Source: Candidatus Sumerlaeota bacterium (lineage in GTDB: Bacteria; Sumerlaeota; Sumerlaeia; Sumerlaeales; Sumerlaeaceae). Taken from it: 64,000 nucleotides of DNA. The stretch is taken from assembly GCA_026398535.1 (NCBI GenBank), contig JAPLSQ010000012.1:29393-93392 (forward strand), in the 5' to 3' direction. Position 1 is the stretch's first letter, and every line of letters begins with the position of its first letter. The position numbers and the translations under genes are program-made. This document shows positions 58,040 through 64,000 of the stretch, in pieces. The notes beneath the pieces are model-generated. The model had not been told where the DNA came from and made no database searches. It saw only the letters and a program-made list of their open reading frames with translations.

Positions 58040-58327
58040 TCAGCCTTGAGGAAGGATTTTTTCGAGGTCGGAATGCGGCCGGGCGATCACATGCACGCTG
58101 ATCAGTTCGCCCACGCGGCGTGCTGCCGCGGCGCCCGCGTCCGTGGCGGCTTTCACGGCGCCAACGTCGCCGCGCACCATGACCGTCACGAGGCCGCCGC
58201 CCACATGCTCCTTGCCGACCAGCCGAACATTCGCGGCCTTGACCATTGTGTCAGCCGCCTCGATTGATCCCACCAAGCCGCGCGTTTCGATCAGTCCGAG
58301 CGCGTTGCCGTAAATCTCGTCCGCCAT
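58040..58327 (-). CDS. BMC-H hexameric microcompartment shell protein
   Basis: Starting at ATG 58327 gives 95 residues, the standard BMC-H length, and GGAGGA lies 10 bases upstream; a frame extending to 58420 adds non-conserved residues. The fold signature is complete: [39 protein letters not shown] around the pore loop, and [20 protein letters not shown]. Hexamers of this protein tile the facets of the shell, with the Gly-rich loop lining the pore for small metabolites. It is the only single-domain shell gene in the window; no pentameric BMC-P gene was found. It probably heads a unit with the flavoprotein gene. Confidence 0.95.
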   Translation of the reverse strand: MADEIYGNALGLIETRGLVGSIEAADTMVKAANVRLVGKEHVGGGLVTVMVRGDVGAVKAATDAGAAAARRVGELISVHVIARPHSDLEKILPQG

Positions 58328-58489
58328 TGTATTGTTTCCTCCAGGATTCGTTTCATCTTTATCAATACTGATCACTACCGCAGAGACACCTACAGGGCTT
58401 GCCGTTGCCGTGTCAAGCATCAGAGCAAAATTATTTTAAAAATGTTGCCGCCCGTTCATGAAAATCCCATTTTTGCGCGAATCTGAGGA

Positions 58490-60091
58490 TCAAATCAGTC
58501 CGTTATTCATCGATGGTTGATACATCGGCGTTTTTGGGGGAGCGGGTACGGCCTTTTCGGGCGGATTGGCGCATCGGCCATACAAAAGGGTATGGCGGCG
58601 CACAAAGTTGGCGAGTTCGGGGTTGAGTTGCCCATCCGCAAGGCGCCAGCACCAGTTGCCTTCCGCCCGGCCGGGAAAATTCATCCGGGCTTCACTGTCC
58701 AGGCACAGGAAGTCCTGAGCGGGGATGATCGCCGTGTTGGCCACGGAGGCAAACGCCGCCCGTATCAGATCCCAGTTGGCGGCGCTTCCGTCAGTTGAAA
58801 GGAAATATTGCATGCACGATCTTTCCTGCGGGGAGGAACTGTTGCGCCACCATCCGATTGTCGTGTCGTTGTCGTGGGTGCCCGAATAGACAACGGAATT
58901 TTTGTCGTGCTGGTAGGGCAGAAATCCGCTGTCCGGGTCTGGAATCAATGGATCGAAACTTTTCACGCCCCACGCGAATTGAAGCACGACCATCCCCGGA
59001 AGCCCATAATGCAATCTTGCCGCAGTCACATCGGCGGTAATCTCGCCCAAGTCCTCGGCGATGATGGGCAGAGAGCCGAAAGCGTCCCTGATCGTGTCGA
59101 AGAATTTCATGCCCGGACCAATCATCCACTCGCCTTTCTCAGCGGTGGTCATGCCAAAGGGGACCGACCAGTAGCCCATGAAGCCCCTGAAATGATCGAG
59201 TCTCACAATATCCGCGAGCGCCAGGAGGCTGCGCATCCGGTTTACCCACCATGCGTAAGCGTTCATCTTCATTACATCCCACTTGTACAGCGGGTTGCCC
59301 CACAACTGACCAGTCTCGCTGAAATAGTCGGGCGGAACGCCGGCCACATGGGTTGGCTGCCCGTCCGCGCCAAGCTGAAACAACTGCTGGTTGGCCCAGG
59401 TGTCGGCGCTGTCATAGGCCACATAGATGGGCGCGTCTCCGATGATATCGATGCCTCTTTCGCGGCAAGCCGCTCTCACCCTGTCCCATTGGTCAAAGAA
59501 AAGGAACTGAGCGAACTTATGATAGGAAATGGATTCGGCCATTGAATTTCGCGCTCGCCGGACAGCGGTTTGTTTGAAACCGCGAAGGGCAGGTTCCCAG
59601 ACGCCCCATGGTTGCCCGCCATGGGCATCCTTGCATGCCATGAAGAGCGCAAAATCCTCCAGCCAGGGCGCGACGTCCGAGCGCTTCAGGAATTTTTCAA
59701 ACCGTTCCTTCAGCGCAGAGGGAGCGGCTTTGGCAAATCTGGTGTGAGCCTCATGCAACAGGCCGGTCTTCCATTCGATGACCCGGCCATAATCGATGAT
59801 CGTGGGATGGAAATCAGGCGGCGCGATGACCGGCGTGTTGAGCAATCCCTCTTCGCAAAGCAACTCCGGGCTGACAAGCAGGGGATTGCCCGCGAAAGCG
59901 GAAAAACATTGATAGGGCGAGTCGCCGAAGCTTGTCGGACCGAGCGGCAGCACCTGCCAGTATGCCAGACCGGCATCGCGCATCCAGTCGAGAAACTGGA
60001 TGGCGCCGGGGCCGATGTCTCCTATTCCGTATGGCCCCGGGAGTGAGGTGGGATGGAGAATGATGCCTGCAAGCCGCCGTTCAAGTGCCAT
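58490..60091 (-). CDS. malQ: 4-alpha-glucanotransferase (amylomaltase)
   Basis: The 533-residue cytoplasmic enzyme transfers glucan segments between maltodextrins and is a GH77 member. The N-terminus is GIILHPTSLPGPYGIGDIGP. The catalytic sites are ADIVRLDHFRGF (nucleophile Asp), PIIAEDLGEITAD (acid/base Glu) and YSGTHDNDTTIGW (third Asp). MNFPGRAEGNWCWRLADG near the C-terminus also fits. It links maltodextrin or glycogen turnover to glycolysis. It is divergent from the oxidoreductase gene at 60226 with 134 bp between starts, and appears to be a single-gene unit. Confidence 0.96.
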   Translation of the reverse strand: MALERRLAGIILHPTSLPGPYGIGDIGPGAIQFLDWMRDAGLAYWQVLPLGPTSFGDSPYQCFSAFAGNPLLVSPELLCEEGLLNTPVIAPPDFHPTIIDYGRVIEWKTGLLHEAHTRFAKAAPSALKERFEKFLKRSDVAPWLEDFALFMACKDAHGGQPWGVWEPALRGFKQTAVRRARNSMAESISYHKFAQFLFFDQWDRVRAACRERGIDIIGDAPIYVAYDSADTWANQQLFQLGADGQPTHVAGVPPDYFSETGQLWGNPLYKWDVMKMNAYAWWVNRMRSLLALADIVRLDHFRGFMGYWSVPFGMTTAEKGEWMIGPGMKFFDTIRDAFGSLPIIAEDLGEITADVTAARLHYGLPGMVVLQFAWGVKSFDPLIPDPDSGFLPYQHDKNSVVYSGTHDNDTTIGWWRNSSSPQERSCMQYFLSTDGSAANWDLIRAAFASVANTAIIPAQDFLCLDSEARMNFPGRAEGNWCWRLADGQLNPELANFVRRHTLLYGRCANPPEKAVPAPPKTPMYQPSMNNGLI

Positions 60092-60225
60092 GATTCACAA
60101 GCTCCATGATGATGATCGTGTGCAAAAATGACGATTTAGGGGTTGCCGTGCTGTAATTGCAATTGATCTTGTGCATGAATTGACAGAAGAAGATTTACAC
60201 GAAAACACACAGGAATGGAAACACA

Positions 60226-61233
60226 ATGGCCGATGTGAAAATCGCAATTATCAGTTTTGAGCATATGCACGCGTGTTCGTATGCGCACTTGCTGGCATCC
60301 ATGCCCGGCGCGCAGCTCGTGGCCGCCGCCGAATCCGATCCCGCGCGTCTTGAACAGATGCGCGGGCATTTTCCCCGCATTCCCGCGTGGTTTTGCGATT
60401 TCCATGAAATGCTCGACAAGGTTGAGACGGACGCTGTCATCATCACGTCGGCCAACGCTTCACACGAGCCCATCGCGGTTGAGTGCGCCCGCCGCGGCAA
60501 GCATATCCTGTGCGAAAAGCCCCTTGCCGCGCGTGTTGACGACGGCCTGCGCATGATCAGCGCCGCGCGCGAACACGGCGTGAAGCTCATGACAGCTTTT
60601 CCTGTGCGATTCAGCCCCGCCATCCGGCAGGCCAAACGCCACATCCAGAACGGCGAGCTTGGCAGAATCATCGGCGCGTGCACGAGCAATCATGGCTCGA
60701 TGCCCGGCGGATGGTTCATCGAAAAGGAAAAATCGGGGGGCGGCGCGGTCATGGACCACACGGTCCATGTGGCGGACTTGCTGCGTTATCTGCTCGAAGA
60801 CGAGGTTGATGAGGTTTATGCCGAGTATGGAACACGGCTTCATGACATCTGGATTGATGATGTTGGGCAGCTCGCGTTGCGTTTCAGAAAAGGAACATTC
60901 GCCACGCTCGACACAAGCTGGTCGCGCCCGCGCTCCTATTCGATCTGGGGCGATGTCAAACTCACAATCAAGGGCGAGAAAGCCAACATCGCGGTCAATT
61001 GCTTTCCGCGCACAGTGAATCATTATGACAACAAAACGATGCATCATCAGGCTGCAAGCATCAGCGAAAACCTTGACGCCCTCATGATTGAAGAATTCGT
61101 GCGCGCGATCACTGAAGACCGCGAACCGGAAGTGACGGGACTGGATGGCTTGAGAGCGCTCGAAGTGGCCCTGGCCGCTTACGCGGCAGGAGAAAAAAAC
61201 AGTGTCGTCAAACTCAAGCTCGCCGGCGCATGA
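60226..61233 (+). CDS. Gfo/Idh/MocA-family oxidoreductase
   Basis: The 335-residue cytoplasmic enzyme has the Rossmann-like N-terminus, though its Gly motif is altered: IAIISFEHMHACSYAH stands where GxGxxG is usual. The catalytic EKP motif is normal (HILCEKPLAARVDDGL). KSGGGAVMDHTVHVADLL carries the conserved acid/His pair of the C-terminal domain. The altered Gly motif may affect NAD(P) binding but is seen in sub-families of this group. It likely oxidises or isomerises a sugar. It is distinct from the protein at 20123 (low similarity outside the motifs). A secreted hydrolase gene follows 19 bp later. Confidence 0.85.
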   Translation: MADVKIAIISFEHMHACSYAHLLASMPGAQLVAAAESDPARLEQMRGHFPRIPAWFCDFHEMLDKVETDAVIITSANASHEPIAVECARRGKHILCEKPLAARVDDGLRMISAAREHGVKLMTAFPVRFSPAIRQAKRHIQNGELGRIIGACTSNHGSMPGGWFIEKEKSGGGAVMDHTVHVADLLRYLLEDEVDEVYAEYGTRLHDIWIDDVGQLALRFRKGTFATLDTSWSRPRSYSIWGDVKLTIKGEKANIAVNCFPRTVNHYDNKTMHHQAASISENLDALMIEEFVRAITEDREPEVTGLDGLRALEVALAAYAAGEKNSVVKLKLAGA

Positions 61234-61252
61234 GCTGTTAAAAGAGCGTGAT

Positions 61253-62275
61253 ATGCCCCTTATCCGCCCTGTTTTTCTGATCGCCAGCTTCCTTATGCTG
61301 ACGCTTGGGGGCGCGCAGTCCCAGGCGCCCGCGAACATTTACGGCATCCACACTTGGAGCAACGGCGCGAGTGGCATTTTCAGCGGCAAGCGGGGCTGGA
61401 CGGTTGAATGTGTCAATACGGCCAACTATTCCTTTGATCTCCAGCCATCCCAGGCTCAGCAAATTCACGATGAGAACCTCGAGCTTATCATCCGGATCAA
61501 CAAGGAAGCCGGACATACCGTGCCGGTGAATCCGGCTGATTTTGACAAATTTGCCCAGGATTGCGCGTCAAAAGTCAGCCAGTTCAGCGCTTGGTGCCAC
61601 ATGTGGATCATCGGCAACGAAATGAACGCTGATTTTGAGGGCAATGTGCCGGTGGCGGTCTATAGCGAGGTTTTCCGGCGTTGCCGGAACGCCATCAAGG
61701 CTGTGCAACCGGACGCCATCGTTGCGGTGGCGGCAGTGGCGCCTTGGAATTCAAGCCAGAAACCATCCGGCCCGTATCCCTCCAACCGTCCCTGGCTGAA
61801 TTATATGTATCAGCTTGTCAATACGCTCGGATCCGATGCCGATGCCTACGCGATCCATGCTTATGGCGGTCGGGGCGGCGATACTGATCCACGAAATGAT
61901 GATGAGATGGGATTTGGGGTGTACAAGCGATGGATGGAAATCATTGACGCACACGCCCATGCTTCCCGCGTTCCCGTCTGCCTCACCGAGATGAATCACG
62001 CCGCCGACGGCCAGAAGCCCGGCCAGCCCGGCTATCCCAAGTATAATTATTCCGCCGGGTACATCAACAAACTCTTCGAGGCCATCAACACATGGAATGT
62101 GGCGCATGACCATAAGATCAGTTGCGCCTGCTGGTTCGCTTATGCCAACGGCGGATTTCCCGGTTACAACATAAGCGGCAATTCCGTCATGCGCGACGAT
62201 TTTACGACGACCACGCGAAATACCAATTACGCGGGGCCCACGACTTCCGCCGCCTGCTGGAATTTCTTCGAGTAG
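61253..62275 (+). CDS. Secreted clan GH-A-like glycoside hydrolase
   Basis: Starting at ATG 61253 gives 340 residues with a signal peptide (FLIASFLMLTLGGAQSQA). The barrel has two Glu at the positions expected for a clan GH-A hydrolase: WIIGNEMNADF (acid/base, NE motif) and VPVCLTEMNHA (nucleophile). AYAIHAYGGRGGD and SCACWFAYANGGFPGYN also fit such barrels. I do not assign a GH family. A longer frame start at 61202 overlaps the preceding gene. The 19-bp spacing suggests co-transcription with the oxidoreductase. It ends CWNFFE, so it lacks the W-x-x-Y motif. Confidence 0.78.
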   Translation: MPLIRPVFLIASFLMLTLGGAQSQAPANIYGIHTWSNGASGIFSGKRGWTVECVNTANYSFDLQPSQAQQIHDENLELIIRINKEAGHTVPVNPADFDKFAQDCASKVSQFSAWCHMWIIGNEMNADFEGNVPVAVYSEVFRRCRNAIKAVQPDAIVAVAAVAPWNSSQKPSGPYPSNRPWLNYMYQLVNTLGSDADAYAIHAYGGRGGDTDPRNDDEMGFGVYKRWMEIIDAHAHASRVPVCLTEMNHAADGQKPGQPGYPKYNYSAGYINKLFEAINTWNVAHDHKISCACWFAYANGGFPGYNISGNSVMRDDFTTTTRNTNYAGPTTSAACWNFFE

Positions 62276-62289
62276 CGTTATCCGGTTAT

Positions 62290-62442
62290 TTACGGCAAAA
62301 ACAGAACGCACAACGATGTGAGCGCGAGCAGATGGAGCGCGACGATAAGCAGCAGGGCGAAGCTTTCACAGCACAGGATAATCTGTATCAGAAGCATATA
62401 AGCGCCCGGTAGCGCGAAGACGCTTCCGCTCCATTTCACCAT
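62290..62442 (-). CDS. Possible small hydrophobic membrane protein, 50 residues
   Basis: On the minus strand, 20 bp after the pyruvate kinase stop, an ATG at 62442 opens a 50-codon frame. It has one long hydrophobic stretch (MLLIQIILCCESFALLLIVA, then LHLLALTSLCVLFLP) preceded by MVKWSGSVF. This would make one or two membrane spans. There is no family I recognise and only a weak AGGCGA ribosome-binding site, so the call rests on hydrophobicity and position. It may be translated from the pyk transcript. Confidence 0.4.
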   Translation of the reverse strand: MVKWSGSVFALPGAYMLLIQIILCCESFALLLIVALHLLALTSLCVLFLP

Positions 62443-62462
62443 ATGCCGGATGTTCGCCTGTG

Positions 62463-63902
62463 TCAAACCTCCGCCACATGAAGCAAATTGGTGGCGCCCG
62501 AAACATTCAGCGGAAGTCCGACTGTAATCGCGACATGCTCCCCGGATTTCAATAATCCGTATTGCTTGAACAGGCAGACCGCCCTGCGAATCTGCGTCTC
62601 AAGATTTTCACCGTCGCCGGCCTGAATTGGCTGAGTTGAATGCTCGTGCGACAGCGCGCGCACGCCCCATATCAAACACAACTGCTGTGCTGTCCGGCGC
62701 GATAATGAGTAGGTGAGAATTTCGCTGCATGGTCTGTATCGGGCGACAAGGCGGGCCGTGCCGCCTGACAGACTTAGACATAAGATATGGTCAAGGTTGA
62801 GATCATCGGCTATTTTCGCTGTCGCGCGTGAAATGGAATCAGGCACGGTGCCGTGCGCGCTGACAAGTGTGCGGTCGAGAAACTTCGCATGTTCCAAACC
62901 GCCCTCGGCGGCAGCGGCCGTGGCTGCCATCATTTCAACCGACTCCAGCGGATAGGCGCCGCTGGCTGTCTCGCCGCTCAGCATCACGGCGTCCGTGCCG
63001 TCGAATATCGCGTTTGCGATATCGCACACCTCGGCGCGCGTGGGACGCGGATTCCGGATCATGGAATCAAGCATTTGTGTGGCTGTGATGACCGGTTTGG
63101 CCAGCCGGTTGCACATGGCGATGATCCGTTTTTGCGCAAGCGGCACCTCTTCGATGGGAATTTCCACTCCCAAGTCGCCGCGCGCCACCATCGCGCCATC
63201 GGCGGTTGCGAGTATTTCATCAAGATTGCGCACCGCTTCGGCCATTTCGATTTTGGCGATCAGCGGAAGGTTGCCGCCTTTCGATTTCATGTATTCTCGG
63301 AAAAGCTCGATGTCGGCCGCGCGCTGAACGAAGCTCACCGCGAAAAAATCGGCGTCGTGTTCCAGCCCGAAATCAATGTCGGCTTTGTCTTTGTCCGTCA
63401 TCGGGGATATTCGGAGTTTCGTGTGCGGCAGGTTGATGCCTTTGTGGGAAGACAGCGGGCCGCCGCGCAACACGACGCACTCGATGTCAGGCGGTCGCAC
63501 TGCGCGAATCTCGAACATGAGAAGTCCATCGTCGAGCAGGATGTGTTCGCCCTCGCGCACATCGCAAGCCATGCCGGGATAATTCACCATGACACGCTGC
63601 GCCGTGCCTTCCGCCGGGAGCGTTGTCAGCGTGATTGTGTCGCCGTTGTGAAGCACAACGGGCTCCGGCGAAATCGGGCCGATGCGTATCTTGGGGCCGC
63701 ACAAGTCGCACAGGATGCCTGCCGGCCGGCGCGCGCGCTCAGAAGCCTGGCGCACGGCGCGCGCAACGGTTGCGTGGCCCTCATGGTCTCCGTGCGACAT
63801 GTTCAGGCGAAAAACGTCCACCCCCGCCTTCAGCAACGCTGCGATCATCTCTGGCGTGTGTGTTGACGGTCCGATGGTGGCGACAATTTTGGTGCGGTTC
63901 AT
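62463..63902 (-). CDS. pyk: Pyruvate kinase
   Basis: The 479-residue enzyme makes pyruvate and ATP from phosphoenolpyruvate. The N-terminus is KIVATIGPSTHTPEMIAALL and RLNMSHGDHEGH. The catalytic region is IAKIEMAEAVRNLDEIL with the Lys-Glu pair and GAMVARGDLGVEIP. KPVITATQMLDSMI and DAVMLSGETASGAYPLESV complete the barrel, followed by a C-terminal domain typical of pyruvate kinase. ATG 63902 is behind GAGG. The 98 bp up to the window end (63903-64000) are AT-rich and probably hold its promoter. It stands at the end of glycolysis, which fits the sugar-degrading lifestyle. Confidence 0.96.
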   Translation of the reverse strand: MNRTKIVATIGPSTHTPEMIAALLKAGVDVFRLNMSHGDHEGHATVARAVRQASERARRPAGILCDLCGPKIRIGPISPEPVVLHNGDTITLTTLPAEGTAQRVMVNYPGMACDVREGEHILLDDGLLMFEIRAVRPPDIECVVLRGGPLSSHKGINLPHTKLRISPMTDKDKADIDFGLEHDADFFAVSFVQRAADIELFREYMKSKGGNLPLIAKIEMAEAVRNLDEILATADGAMVARGDLGVEIPIEEVPLAQKRIIAMCNRLAKPVITATQMLDSMIRNPRPTRAEVCDIANAIFDGTDAVMLSGETASGAYPLESVEMMAATAAAAEGGLEHAKFLDRTLVSAHGTVPDSISRATAKIADDLNLDHILCLSLSGGTARLVARYRPCSEILTYSLSRRTAQQLCLIWGVRALSHEHSTQPIQAGDGENLETQIRRAVCLFKQYGLLKSGEHVAITVGLPLNVSGATNLLHVAEV

Positions 63903-64000
63903 CCTCGGGGCCTCTTTCTTGAGAATTGCTGATTTACTTTATCTTTGAAGAACACTTATCCGTGAAATAATCACAATCATAAATAATGACATAGGAACGA

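Noticed and set aside
1..64000. tRNA, rRNA, riboswitch and insertion-sequence genes
   Set aside because: I looked in the longer gaps and saw no cloverleaf, conserved rRNA segment, known riboswitch core or transposase; a dedicated covariance-model search could still find a small RNA.

Overview
The window looks like one continuous piece of chromosome from an uncultured, heterotrophic Gram-negative bacterium. Evidence for an outer membrane is an LpxL/HtrB-type acyltransferase and many Sec-exported proteins; a futalosine-pathway menaquinone gene (mqnD) is also present. The many dedicated pseudopilin-like proteins, secreted glycosidase-like proteins, LacI regulation and bacterial microcompartment (BMC) genes suggest a PVC-related or similar polysaccharide-degrading lineage (Lentisphaerota, Kiritimatiellota, Planctomycetota, Sumerlaeota or Hydrogenedentota). 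That placement is inference from gene content only. I saw no rRNA, tRNA, CRISPR array or intact transposon.

Layout. 1-5.7 kb: a LacI regulator cut by the window edge, two tandem palindromic operators, a secreted discoidin-like protein, a pseudopilin and two DUF4434-type glycosidase-like proteins. 6-10.8 kb: phosphotransacetylase (pta), two secreted glycoside-hydrolase-like proteins and the microcompartment phosphotransacylase pduL. 11-21 kb, minus strand: a carbohydrate locus with a Gfo/Idh/MocA oxidoreductase, a six-hairpin glycosidase-like protein, a surface protein, a terminator/attenuator, a pseudopilin, two sugar ABC permeases, a substrate-binding protein and an exported ADP-ribosylglycohydrolase. 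21-31.5 kb: a third DUF4434 protein behind operator-like palindromes, two six-hairpin proteins, a GH38-like mannosidase and a beta-lactamase-fold protein. 31.8-37.5 kb: glutaminyl cyclase, an AmpG-like permease carrying an inserted beta domain, mqnD, and the BMC electron-transfer pair pduS-pduT. 37.5-51 kb: a thioredoxin/TPR protein, SGNH hydrolase, zinc-ribbon TPR protein, PAS histidine kinase, heparinase-like lyase, a decayed hsp20, citrate synthase, a pseudopilin and a lipid A acyltransferase. 51-55.5 kb: a secreted endonuclease I, a compact C5-methyltransferase/HNH nuclease/Vsr cassette, and decayed gene fragments. 55.5-64 kb: purH, a BMC-associated flavoprotein and BMC-H shell protein, malQ, another oxidoreductase, a secreted hydrolase and pyruvate kinase.

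Two themes stand out. First, five exported proteins of unrelated fold end exactly in [DE]-W-x-[LVE]-Y, and in two separate loci the gene for such a protein is followed directly by a pseudopilin gene. This may be an undescribed C-terminal sorting or secretion tag with a partner pseudopilin. Second, microcompartment genes (pta, pduL, pduS, pduT, a BMC-H shell gene and a flavoprotein) are scattered over about 52 kb among sugar-degradation genes instead of forming one operon. Together the genes suggest external polysaccharide breakdown, ABC uptake, central glycolysis (malQ, pyk), and aldehyde/acyl-phosphate chemistry inside a microcompartment.
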